64,000 bases of DNA from an uncultured Candidatus Melainabacteria bacterium (GTDB lineage Bacteria > Cyanobacteriota > Vampirovibrionia > Gastranaerophilales > Gastranaerophilaceae): contig CANNUY010000002.1 in the NCBI GenBank assembly GCA_947525005.1, positions 1-64,000 on the forward strand, read 5' to 3'. Position 1 is the first letter of the stretch; the number at the start of each line of letters is the position of its first letter. The translations under genes and the position numbers were made by a program. This document shows, in pieces, positions 8,010 to 15,946 of the stretch. The notes below the pieces were generated by a model. That model searched no databases, was not told where the DNA came from, and saw only the letters and a program-made list of their open reading frames with translations.

Positions 8010-8549
8010 TTACTTCTTACCAGCTTTACCAGCTTTACGTCTGATGTATTCGCCTTCGTATCTAACACCTTTTCCTTTGTAAACTTCAGGTGGTCTTTTG
8101 CTTCTGATTTCAGCTGCAACGTCACCAACTGTTTGTTTGTTAGTACCTTTTACAGAAATCTTTGTATTAGCTTCTACTGTGATTGTAATACCAGCAGGTG
8201 GTTCGATGATTACAGGGTGTGAATAACCTAATGCCATATTAAGTTTTGTTCCTTCCATGCTTGCTCTGTAACCAACACCTTGAATTTCTAATTTCTTTTC
8301 AAATCCATTAGAAACACCTTCAATCGCATTTGCAATCAATGTTCTTGTTAAACCGTGTAATGCACCAGTTTTTCTGTCGTCATTCAATGGTTCTACAATA
8401 ACGTGATTATCTTCGATGCTTACTTTTATTTCATCTCTGAATGTTACTGATTCAGTTCCTTTTGGTCCTTTTGCTGTAATTGTTTGACCGTCTAATTTAA
8501 CCTCAACTCCTGATGGAATTTCTACAGGTTTTTTACCAATACGTGACAT
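8010..8549 (-). CDS. rplF: 50S ribosomal protein L6 (uL6)
   Basis: 179 residues, the standard length. It starts MSRIGKKPVEIPSGV and has the C-terminal signature KRPPEVYKGKGVRYEGE. A clear AAAGGAG site precedes it. Spacing to rplR (153 bp) and to rpsH (246 bp, holding a dispersed repeat) is much larger than in typical spc operons. Confidence 0.97.
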   Translation of the reverse strand: MSRIGKKPVEIPSGVEVKLDGQTITAKGPKGTESVTFRDEIKVSIEDNHVIVEPLNDDRKTGALHGLTRTLIANAIEGVSNGFEKKLEIQGVGYRASMEGTKLNMALGYSHPVIIEPPAGITITVEANTKISVKGTNKQTVGDVAAEIRSKRPPEVYKGKGVRYEGEYIRRKAGKAGKK

Positions 8550-8672
8550 ATTATTTTCTCCTTTTCTGTTTAAGCAGCTTTTCTGCCAATTGAACTGCTT
8601 AGTTGTTTTTGTTTTTTAGCTCTTACGGGTTTCGCTCGTTTTACTCACTCACCCTACCGAAAATCCGTTCTA

Positions 8673-8796
8673 GGATTATTCGGGCGTGCTAAACACTACA
8701 TTCACTATTAAATTCTAACGAATTTAGTCGTTCACTCCGTGTTTTACGCTCTTACGGGCTGGGTCACTTCGTGACACGGCGCCCTACCGAAAATCC
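8673..8796. repeat. 124-bp dispersed repeat family E, copy in the rpsH-rplF spacer
   Basis: The same 124-bp unit occurs inverted at 45206-45329 (equal length, near-identical by eye). Its outer edge reaches the first base of the rpsH stop codon (8796-8798). It includes palindromes gtcacttcgtgac and taaattctaacgaattta. Confidence 0.85.
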
Positions 8797-9191
8797 TACC
8801 ATACGTAGCAAAGTACTTCGCCACCTAGGTTTTCTTTACGAGCTTTTCTATCTGTCAACAAACCTTTGCTTGTTGATACTACTGCAATACCTAATCCACC
8901 AAATACTTGTGGAATGTTTTTAGCTTTGCTGTAGCTTCTTAAACCTGGTCTTGAAACTCTCTTTAAGTTTGTGATTACAGGTTTGTGTTTTTCATCATAT
9001 TTTAATTCAATAGTCAAGAACTTGAATGAACCTTCTGCTCTTTCTGAATAATCTACAATGAAACCTTCTGATTTCAACAATTTTGCCAAAGCAACTTTTA
9101 ATTTTGATGATGGCATTTCAACTGTTGGTAATGCAACCATGTTTGCATTTCTGATTCTTGTTAGCATATCTGCTATTGGATCTGTGTTCAT
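8796..9191 (-). CDS. rpsH: 30S ribosomal protein S8 (uS8)
   Basis: 131 residues starting MNTDPIADMLTRIRNA and ending GGEVLCYVW, both hallmarks of S8, which binds central-domain 16S rRNA and in enterobacteria represses spc translation. It is first in its cluster here; rplE and rpsN, usually upstream, are missing. Its leader is long (about 155 nt from the likely -10). Confidence 0.97.
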   Translation of the reverse strand: MNTDPIADMLTRIRNANMVALPTVEMPSSKLKVALAKLLKSEGFIVDYSERAEGSFKFLTIELKYDEKHKPVITNLKRVSRPGLRSYSKAKNIPQVFGGLGIAVVSTSKGLLTDRKARKENLGGEVLCYVW

Positions 9192-9352
9192 ATTTATTCC
9201 TTTTCTTTTGCGGTAGTCAGTCGGTTTTGACTTAAGCTAGCTTTTGCTATCTTGCCAACCTTACTGGCACCTTCTACTCGCTCTTACCGAATTAATTTTG
9301 CTCATTAGATTGAATTTCTCAATCCCGAACGTATTTCGGCAGTCAGACATCT

Positions 9353-9358
9353 ATTATA
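9353..9358 (-). promoter_or_regulatory. Candidate -10 box (TATAAT) for the rpsH cluster
   Basis: Read on the minus strand, TATAAT sits about 160 nt before the rpsH ATG, leaving a leader with inverted repeats. No convincing -35 at standard spacing was found. Confidence 0.4.
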
Positions 9359-9435
9359 TTAGGCTAAACATAGTTATATTTCAACTCTTTTTTATTGTCT
9401 TTTGTAAATAATTGTAAAAATTTAACAAGTTTGAT

Positions 9436-9463
9436 TAAAGATTTTTCCAAATGAGTCCGTCAT
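9436..9463 (+). promoter_or_regulatory. Weak sigma-28 (FliA)-like promoter candidate
   Basis: TAAAGATT, 12 nt, then TCCGTCAT, compared with the FliA consensus TAAAGTTT-N11-GCCGATAA. The -35 is good and the -10 partial. It lies 40 nt before a small ORF with a strong ribosome site. Confidence 0.3.
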
Positions 9464-9501
9464 ATATTTTGTACGAAGTGTTTTTAAGGAGAATAATAAA
9501 A

Positions 9502-9630
9502 ATGTTTTTTGATTTGTATTTACCAGGGACAACCTCTTTTAAAGAAACGATATGCCTATATCTAGAAGGTGTTAAAGAGTTCTTTGATGAGTTGCAATAC
9601 TATATTGCAAAGTTCGAATTAAGAATATAA
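9502..9630 (+). CDS. 42-residue small protein beside the flagellar block
   Basis: The ORF starts MFFDLYLPGTTSFKETICLY and ends KFELRI. It is preceded by AAGGAG at good spacing (9486-9491) and followed 33 nt later by a strong terminator, so it looks like a complete single-gene unit. The sequence is amphipathic and helical with no recognised family. Its position between rpsH and fliE and a weak FliA-like promoter suggest a link with the fli genes, which is inference. Confidence 0.55.
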   Translation: MFFDLYLPGTTSFKETICLYLEGVKEFFDELQYYIAKFELRI

Positions 9631-9663
9631 AAACTTTTACAAGTATACTACTACTATTTTCAG

Positions 9664-9686
9664 GGTCGATTTTTCGACCTTTTTTA
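9664..9686 (+). terminator. Rho-independent terminator after the 42-aa ORF
   Basis: ggtcga-tttt-tcgacc is followed by TTTTTT. Confidence 0.85.
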
Positions 9687-9810
9687 TTGTAAAAATTTTT
9701 TAATCAATCATAGACTTTTAAAAAAACATCATTATATACATGAATGAAATCTCTATAATAAAGTCAAAAAATATATCTAGTCTAAATGTATGATATTTGC
9801 TGATTATTAT

Positions 9811-9837
9811 TAAAGTTATTTCGACTATTACCGATGA
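9811..9837 (+). promoter_or_regulatory. Sigma-28 (FliA)-type promoter candidate before fliE
   Basis: TAAAGTTA, exactly 11 nt, then ACCGATGA: 7/8 and 6/8 matches to the FliA consensus TAAAGTTT-N11-GCCGATAA. The predicted start is near 9845, ahead of the fliE ribosome site. It overlaps the longer alternative fliE start at 9834, arguing against that start. Confidence 0.55.
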
Positions 9838-9878
9838 AACCTAAAAAAGGTGTAATGACCGAAGGAAGAAGGTGTGAT

Positions 9879-10226
9879 ATGACATTTGGTTTTAACGGAA
9901 TTCCACAGTACAATCTAGCAGCAAGAATGCAACATACAAAATTAGATACTGGTATGGTTGGTATTCCACCTGCTCGTTTGTCAAGAACGGAAGAGCCTGC
10001 TACAGGTGACTTTAAGGCTGTTTTTTCAGGTCTTGTAGAAAAGTTTAATAATGACTTAACTGCTCCTGATAATATGCTAAGAAGTGTTATGAATGGTAGT
10101 GATGAGTATGATATCCACGATGTTATGACTGCTATGGCTAAAGCAGAAATTAATGTTAACGTAGCTACTCAAATTACTGGTAAAATCATTCAAACATACG
10201 ATAAAATTATGCAATTACAGGTATAA
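9879..10226 (+). CDS. fliE: Flagellar hook-basal body complex protein FliE
   Basis: FliE joins the MS ring to the rod and is exported early by the flagellar type III machinery. The C-terminal ~75 residues fit the family: FKAVFSGLVEKFNND, then the D-hDVMTAMAKAEINVNV core and the ending TYDKIMQLQV. The N-terminus is variable. The start at 9879 has AGAAGG 6 nt upstream; ATG 9834 is inside the candidate promoter. fliF follows 53 bp downstream, as in many flagellar operons (fliE-F-G-H). Confidence 0.85.
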   Translation: MTFGFNGIPQYNLAARMQHTKLDTGMVGIPPARLSRTEEPATGDFKAVFSGLVEKFNNDLTAPDNMLRSVMNGSDEYDIHDVMTAMAKAEINVNVATQITGKIIQTYDKIMQLQV

Positions 10227-10279
10227 TATTATTATAGATACGTTGTATACAATAAAAACTAAACTTAGGGTGTCGTAAA

Positions 10280-11920
10280 ATGGATTTTAAAGCTTTATTA
10301 AATAATAAAAATTTTTTGATAGGTGTACTTGCTGTAGGGGTAATTCTCTTTGCACTTATCTTAACAATAGCTGTTGTTTCAACAGTTAATGCAAGTAAAG
10401 GTGGGTCAGTTGTTAAAGAAAAAGTTATAAAAGTTCCACTTGATTTATTAACTACTGATAATCTTGGTAAAGCTATTGAAATTCAGGCACTTCTTGCAAG
10501 AGAAGGTATTAAAGCTGATAGAAAAGTAGATGGTTCAAAATCAACTATCTTTTTAAGTAAATATACTCAATCAGAAAGAGATAGAGCGCTTTTAGCTATT
10601 GTTAAAAGTGGACTTATGGATCAAAACGTAGGTCTTGAAATGTTTGATAAAGGTGACTTTACTTCAACAAAAGAAGATAAAAAAATCCGTTTAGTAAGAG
10701 CGATTGATGGTGAATTAGCAAGATTAATCAGAAAAATTCCACCAATCCAAAACGCATCTGTATTTATTTCAATCCCTGAACAAACTATGTTTGCATCTAA
10801 TCAAAAGCCAGTTACTGCAACTGTTCAATTAGATATGCCAAGTGGTGATAAACTTGATTCGTTCAAGGTTAAAGCAATTACAAACTTGCTTATAGGTTCA
10901 GTATCAGGTTTGACTACAGAAAATGTTGCAATTACAGATACGAACGGTAATGTGTACAACAGTATTATGTCACCTAGTGATGAACAACAAGAAAGAATGC
11001 GTGAAAACGATAAATATATGCAACAAAAAGTTAATGTTCAGTTGGATAGACTTGTTGGTAAAGGTAATTATTCTGCAACAGTTAGTACTTTCTTGAAACA
11101 AGCACCTACAGAAAAATTCACAACGTATTATGACCCTAATACAAAGACTTCAATCTCTGAACAAACTTTCCAAGAAGGTTTAGGCGACCAAACTGCTGAT
11201 AGTAATAAAAACACAAACGCAGTTAGTGTATACTTACCTAACGGTCTACCAGGGGGTGGTGCTGATTCTTCACAAAATAGAAATTATTCTAGAACAGCAA
11301 AAGAAACTCAATACGGTGTTTCAAAAATTCAAACAAATGAATATATGAGCCCTGGTACTATTGAAGATATTTCTATAGCTGTAACCTTAGACAAGGCTGC
11401 ATTGCCACCAGATATTTCAATTGAAGAATTGAAAGAGTTGATTGCTCACGCAGCAAGCCCTAAGGCAAATCCTGAAAACGTATCAATTGCGTTCAACGAT
11501 TCAAACGACCCATACTTAGCATCTGATAATCCAGAAAAATTACCAAAACCAGAGGAAACAGGTAATCCTTGGTGGTTAGCAGTAGCATTAGTTGGTTTAA
11601 GTTTAATAATCGGTCACAGATTTATCTCTAAACGTTTACAAGCTATGAGAGATCAACACGAAGGTGAACTTGGAGTATTGAGAGAAAGAGCAATGCAACA
11701 AGAACGTCAAATTCAAGATGTTAGCCAACGTGCAGCAGACTTGTTAGCTCAACAAGATCAAATGAAACAAAACTTATTGGAAGAAATCAATACTCGTGCA
11801 ATCCCTCAAAATGTAGACATTACACCTCTAAAAGATGCACTTGCTGAATTGAGAGAAGAATTTGAAAGCTTCGATGAAGAAGAAGGTGCTGAAAAAATTA
11901 AAAGTTGGATTGAACAGTAA
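10280..11920 (+). CDS. fliF: Flagellar MS-ring protein FliF
   Basis: Forms the inner-membrane MS ring that houses the export gate. There is an N-terminal membrane helix (about 13-34) and a YscJ/FliF ring-building domain starting VVKEKVIKVPLDLLTTDN. It includes AIDGELARLIRKIPPIQNA and FISIPEQTMFA. A second ring region follows, then a second membrane helix (about 429-447) and a charged cytoplasmic tail ending KIKSWIEQ, where FliF binds FliG. 546 residues matches the family. Downstream genes follow in basal-body order. Confidence 0.93.
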   Translation: MDFKALLNNKNFLIGVLAVGVILFALILTIAVVSTVNASKGGSVVKEKVIKVPLDLLTTDNLGKAIEIQALLAREGIKADRKVDGSKSTIFLSKYTQSERDRALLAIVKSGLMDQNVGLEMFDKGDFTSTKEDKKIRLVRAIDGELARLIRKIPPIQNASVFISIPEQTMFASNQKPVTATVQLDMPSGDKLDSFKVKAITNLLIGSVSGLTTENVAITDTNGNVYNSIMSPSDEQQERMRENDKYMQQKVNVQLDRLVGKGNYSATVSTFLKQAPTEKFTTYYDPNTKTSISEQTFQEGLGDQTADSNKNTNAVSVYLPNGLPGGGADSSQNRNYSRTAKETQYGVSKIQTNEYMSPGTIEDISIAVTLDKAALPPDISIEELKELIAHAASPKANPENVSIAFNDSNDPYLASDNPEKLPKPEETGNPWWLAVALVGLSLIIGHRFISKRLQAMRDQHEGELGVLRERAMQQERQIQDVSQRAADLLAQQDQMKQNLLEEINTRAIPQNVDITPLKDALAELREEFESFDEEEGAEKIKSWIEQ

Positions 11921-11937
11921 ATTTAATTGTTAAGTTC

Positions 11938-11965
11938 TTGAAGAAAAAATAAATGGTATTATAAT
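11938..11965 (+). promoter_or_regulatory. Promoter with leaderless geometry before the fliG-like gene
   Basis: TTGAAG (11938-11943), 16 nt, TATAAT (11960-11965). The ATG at 11973 is 7 nt after the -10. No Shine-Dalgarno lies between. Confidence 0.5.
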
Positions 11966-11972
11966 ATAAGAT

Positions 11973-12992
11973 ATGGCAATAGAAGGTTTTGATTATAAAG
12001 AATTTGCGCAAATGATGTCATCTCAAGCAGGTGAGTTAGTTCCTGCTAATTTCAATGAGATGCAGAAAAATTATGTTGTAAAGACTCTTACTAATTTTAC
12101 GTTGTTAGCTGGTGAAGCTATTGCAAACGATGAAAAGTTAAATTTTAATGCTGATCAAGCAGTTTTTGTAACCCAAATTATTGCTGAATGGTCGTTCCAT
12201 AAGTCTATTGATTTAGTGCATTCTGGAATTATGCCAGAGCATTGGGACGGAGTTATGCAAAAGATTGCCTTTACAATCTTTGAGATTGCAAAACAAGCTA
12301 TTCAAAAAAATATTCCACAAGATAAAACTTTACAATTGATAGAACACCATGTTGATAAAACATATAAAGAAGCTATTGAAGACTTGGAAAAACGTGGAGT
12401 GATTTCAAATGAAATCTCGCAAAAAGCAGCAAGTCAATCAAATATTGATGATATGGCAAGGCAGGTTCAAGAACAAGAAGAAGCTGCTGCAGCTGCTCAG
12501 GCACAGGCTCAAGGACAAGCTCCTGCTCAAGCTCCACAAAGTGTTAATCGTCAACAACCTGCCCCTAATTTAGGAGCTGGAGAAGCAAGATTGACAAAAA
12601 TTAAGTCAATCGCTATGGTGCTTAAGCTTATTGAAAAAGAACGTGTTGATGAGGTTCTTTCAAAGTTTCCACCAGAGGTTGCTGAAGAAATAACAACGTA
12701 TGTCAATACTCCTAAGTTAGAAGCTCAGGTGGATATTAAGTACGCATTAAAGTGTTTAGAAGATTTGAAGATTGTTGTACCTAAGAAACAAAAACTTTCT
12801 CAACGTAATATGGTAAAAAATATGGATAAAATCTTTGAAACAAACGATATGGAAAAGGTTGAACAACTTGTTAAGCCTGAAAGGCCGTTTGTTAAGAGAT
12901 TTATTTCACAAGCTTATGAAGGCGAATATTATGATGCTGTACCATTAAAAGTTGCAGAGTTGCTTGTTAAGTATATTAAGGATAGTGTATAA
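11973..12992 (+). CDS. Divergent FliG-like protein (flagellar switch position)
   Basis: It sits exactly where fliG is expected, between fliF and fliH. A central segment (about 212-260: KIKSIAMVLKLIEKERVDEV...FPPEVAEEI) resembles a FliG helical repeat. The N-terminal ~150 residues are unlike FliG as I know it. A Gln/Ala-rich linker (about 165-200) follows. The C-terminal torque domain with its conserved charged residues is not recognisable: the end is RPFVKRFISQAYEGEYYDAV.... 339 residues is a normal FliG length. Either an extremely divergent FliG or an MS-ring adaptor of a non-motile export system. Confidence 0.5.
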   Translation: MAIEGFDYKEFAQMMSSQAGELVPANFNEMQKNYVVKTLTNFTLLAGEAIANDEKLNFNADQAVFVTQIIAEWSFHKSIDLVHSGIMPEHWDGVMQKIAFTIFEIAKQAIQKNIPQDKTLQLIEHHVDKTYKEAIEDLEKRGVISNEISQKAASQSNIDDMARQVQEQEEAAAAAQAQAQGQAPAQAPQSVNRQQPAPNLGAGEARLTKIKSIAMVLKLIEKERVDEVLSKFPPEVAEEITTYVNTPKLEAQVDIKYALKCLEDLKIVVPKKQKLSQRNMVKNMDKIFETNDMEKVEQLVKPERPFVKRFISQAYEGEYYDAVPLKVAELLVKYIKDSV

Positions 12993-13023
12993 TTAGGACA
13001 GTTTTGTCGGGATAGTGTATAAT
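12981..13023 (+). promoter_or_regulatory. Duplicated 13-bp promoter-like motif before fliH
   Basis: gatagtgtataat occurs at 12981-12993 (encoding the end of the fliG-like gene) and again at 13011-13023, exactly 30 bp later. The second copy places TATAAT 8 nt before the fliH ATG, with no Shine-Dalgarno. Confidence 0.45.
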
Positions 13024-13031
13024 ATAAAATT

Positions 13032-13757
13032 ATGATAATAAAGCGAAAACAATCTAAATTAAACGAGGTAAATGAAGAGGTTGTTGAAAACAATGAACCT
13101 GTTGTTGAAGAACCCGTTGAAACTCCTGAGCAGATTGCTCAAAGAGAGGAATTGGAAGTTTTTGATATTGATAACATTGATTTTACCCAAAGAAAAGAAC
13201 GTAGAACGGGAAATAGAAGACGTGGTTATAGACGTATAGATGATAGAAACCTCGTTTCTCGTGCTCAAGAAGAAGCTGTTCAGATTAAACAAAATGCCTA
13301 TCAAGAAGGTTATAATTTGGGTTTGCAACAAGCGACAACTGAAATAGATAATTTCAAAAATGTTTTGAGTGCTTTTATGGGTGCAGAGGATAAGGTCTTT
13401 AATTTGATTGCTCCTAATGTGCTTGAGCTTAGTATGAGTATTGCGCAAAAAGTTATTAAACATGAAGCTAAAATAGATATTCAAATTGTTGAAGATACTG
13501 TTATGGACGCATTGAAGATGTTGTCTAAAAATGAACCCAAGATTGTTTTGAGGGTTAATCCTATTCAGGTTCAATATTTGAAAGATACCTTACCTGAAAA
13601 AATTAAATCGTTAGGAATGGAAACAAAATTGTCAGTACTTTCTGATGAAGCTATTACAGAGGGTGGTTGTATTATACAAACTAATAACGGTATGATAGAT
13701 GCTACTATTGAGGCTCAGCTTGGGATTGTTCAGATGGCATTAAGGAGCATTGAATAA
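13032..13757 (+). CDS. fliH: Flagellar assembly protein FliH
   Basis: FliH is the peripheral stalk that regulates the export ATPase FliI. After an acidic N-terminus and a basic patch (RKERRTGNRRRGYRR, about 55-70) come the coiled region AQEEAVQIKQNAYQEGYNLG and the C-terminal V1/V-ATPase-E-like domain (LSMSIAQKVIKHE ... KIVLRVNPIQVQYL ... EGGCIIQTNNGMIDATIE). 241 residues. Its stop codon overlaps the flhA start (TAATG), implying translational coupling. fliI, the usual partner, is not in the window. Confidence 0.85.
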   Translation: MIIKRKQSKLNEVNEEVVENNEPVVEEPVETPEQIAQREELEVFDIDNIDFTQRKERRTGNRRRGYRRIDDRNLVSRAQEEAVQIKQNAYQEGYNLGLQQATTEIDNFKNVLSAFMGAEDKVFNLIAPNVLELSMSIAQKVIKHEAKIDIQIVEDTVMDALKMLSKNEPKIVLRVNPIQVQYLKDTLPEKIKSLGMETKLSVLSDEAITEGGCIIQTNNGMIDATIEAQLGIVQMALRSIE

Positions 13758-15832
13758 TGGCGTCAGAAAGTAAACCGATAAGTGAAATATGTTTGGCGGT
13801 ATTCGTAATCATCTTGATATTAATCTTGTTGATGGAGATGCCTACTTGGGTTATCAATTTTTCTATATCGTTGAATATTACATTAGGTGTAGTATTGCTG
13901 ATGATATCTTTGTATATCCAAAAACCACTTGAGTTGGCGGCATTTCCGACTATTATCTTGCTTGGTACAATGTTCCGTCTGGTATTGTCAATTGCATCAA
14001 CTCGTTTGATTTTATCAAAGGGTGAAGCAGGTGAAGTTATTGATGCTTTTGGACACTTTGTTACCGGTGGTAACATGGTTGTAGGTGGTGTAATTTTCCT
14101 TATTATTACTGTTGTGCAGTTTATGGTAATTACAAAGGGTGCTGAACGTATTGCCGAAGTATCTGCCAGATTTGCCTTAGATGCGATGCCTGGTAAACAG
14201 ATGACCATTGATGCCGACTTTAATGCTGGTTTGATATCTCCAGAAGAAGCTGTTAAAAAGCGTGAAGACTTACAAAGAGAATCAAGTTTGTTCGGTTCTA
14301 TGGACGGTGCGATGAAGTTCGTAAAAGGTGATACTATGGCAGGTATCATTATTACTATTATCAACATTGTAGGTGGCTTGATTATAGGTTGTTTGATGAA
14401 TGGTTTAGCACCAGCAGAAGCTGTAAGTAAATATACAATTTTGACTATTGGTGATGGTTTGTGTGCGCAAGTTCCATCATTGTTAATGTCAATTGCAGCA
14501 GGTATCGTTATGACTCGTGCATCTGCTGATGCATCTTCTTTAGGTTCTGATTTGACTGCACAGATTATGAGTAAGCCTTATTCATTGTTCTTTGCTGCAG
14601 CGTTTCTTTTCTTGATTACGATTACTTGTCCGATTACGGGGCTACCATTCTTCCCATTCTTGCTATTCTCTATTGGTTTGACGGTTGCTGGATTTTCTGT
14701 ACTTATCAATGCCGACGTTCAATCACAGTTGGGTCAATTGGAAAATGTTAGACAAAATATGCAAGACCTTGTTAACCCTAATAAGATGTACGAAAGACTT
14801 GGTGTTGACGTTTTGAGTTTGCAAGTTGGTGCAGGCTTGTTGGTAATTGCTGACCCTGATCAAGAAGGTCAGTTGCTTGCTAAGATTGCTGCTTTACGTC
14901 AAAGAGTTACTGATGAATTAGGCTATATCTTACCAAATATACGTATTATGGACTCATCTGCATTAGAAACAAACGAATATATGATTTCTATTCGTGGTAA
15001 TACTGTTGCTACGGGTTATGTTTATCCTGGAAAATATATGGTAATTGCTGATCAATGGGATGCTGTAAGAAAGAATGTTCCAGATGATGCGATTATTGCT
15101 GTTGACCCTACTTATCAAACTCAGGCATACTGGATTAGTGGTGAAGATGCACAAGCTAACAAAAATATTACTGCTGTTGATGCAACAGATGTTCTTGTTA
15201 CTCACTTACAAGAATGTGTAAGAAAACACGTTGATGAAGTTATGACAAAAACTGATGTTCTTAAACTTATGGAACTTGTTCGTTCTCAAGACCCTACCCT
15301 TGTTAATGACCTTGTTCCTGCAATTATTTCTACAAGTGATTTGAGAAAGATTTTTGTTAATCTTATTAGAGAAAAAGTTTCTATTAAGGATATCATCTTT
15401 GTGTTTGAGCGTTTGTGTGACTATGCAAGATTTTCTAAAGAACCAGATATCTTGTCAGAACGTTTGAGAGCGGCTTTGGGTCGTCAAATTTGTTTGACTA
15501 ATGTTCAAGAGGACAATATTTTGTACGCTTTGACTTTGTCACCTGAATGGGAAAAAGTACTTGACGATAGTTGTCAAAGAACTGAACTTGGTACTATGTT
15601 CTTGTTAAATCCTATGCAAGTTCAAGACTTGATTGAATCTACTGCTATGACTTTGATGAGAGCGCACCAAAACATTGGTAAACAACCTGTTATTTTGTGT
15701 TCTCCTAGAATTCGTTTGCCGTTGTTCCAATTACTTGAACGTCATATTCCGACTATTGTTGTTATTTCTTATTCTGAATTGATTACTGATATCAGAGTAG
15801 AAGCAGTTGACACTATCGGGGAATCAAACTAA
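13757..15832 (+). CDS. flhA: Flagellar export gate protein FlhA
   Basis: The large export-gate protein. Its N-terminal eight membrane helices (about 10-310) are followed by a cytoplasmic ring domain that receives chaperone-substrate complexes. The FHIPEP-family signature is at residues 131-154 (RIAEVSARFALDAMPGKQM...). 691 residues is typical. It could in principle be the virulence homologue SctV, but fliE/fliF/fliH next to it favour a flagellar-type system. None of flhB, fliP, fliQ, fliR or flhF follow. Confidence 0.95.
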   Translation: MASESKPISEICLAVFVIILILILLMEMPTWVINFSISLNITLGVVLLMISLYIQKPLELAAFPTIILLGTMFRLVLSIASTRLILSKGEAGEVIDAFGHFVTGGNMVVGGVIFLIITVVQFMVITKGAERIAEVSARFALDAMPGKQMTIDADFNAGLISPEEAVKKREDLQRESSLFGSMDGAMKFVKGDTMAGIIITIINIVGGLIIGCLMNGLAPAEAVSKYTILTIGDGLCAQVPSLLMSIAAGIVMTRASADASSLGSDLTAQIMSKPYSLFFAAAFLFLITITCPITGLPFFPFLLFSIGLTVAGFSVLINADVQSQLGQLENVRQNMQDLVNPNKMYERLGVDVLSLQVGAGLLVIADPDQEGQLLAKIAALRQRVTDELGYILPNIRIMDSSALETNEYMISIRGNTVATGYVYPGKYMVIADQWDAVRKNVPDDAIIAVDPTYQTQAYWISGEDAQANKNITAVDATDVLVTHLQECVRKHVDEVMTKTDVLKLMELVRSQDPTLVNDLVPAIISTSDLRKIFVNLIREKVSIKDIIFVFERLCDYARFSKEPDILSERLRAALGRQICLTNVQEDNILYALTLSPEWEKVLDDSCQRTELGTMFLLNPMQVQDLIESTAMTLMRAHQNIGKQPVILCSPRIRLPLFQLLERHIPTIVVISYSELITDIRVEAVDTIGESN

Positions 15833-15877
15833 AAAAAATTATAGGATAGTTTAATTAATAAATTAGTCTATCAATTA

Positions 15878-15907
15878 TTGGAAATAAAAATTTAATTAAT
15901 GTATAAT
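15878..15907 (+). promoter_or_regulatory. Candidate sigma-70-type promoter for ctpA
   Basis: TTGGAA (15878-15883), 18 nt, TATAAT (15902-15907), about 39 nt before the TTG start. Confidence 0.45.
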
Positions 15908-15946
15908 GTGAGAAAAGTAGACAAATCCGCTTAGGGAGGGTTAATT

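Noticed and set aside
9834..9878. Upstream ATG as the fliE start
   Set aside because: It lies within the sigma-28-like -10 box and lacks a ribosome site. ATG 9879 has AGAAGG at good distance.
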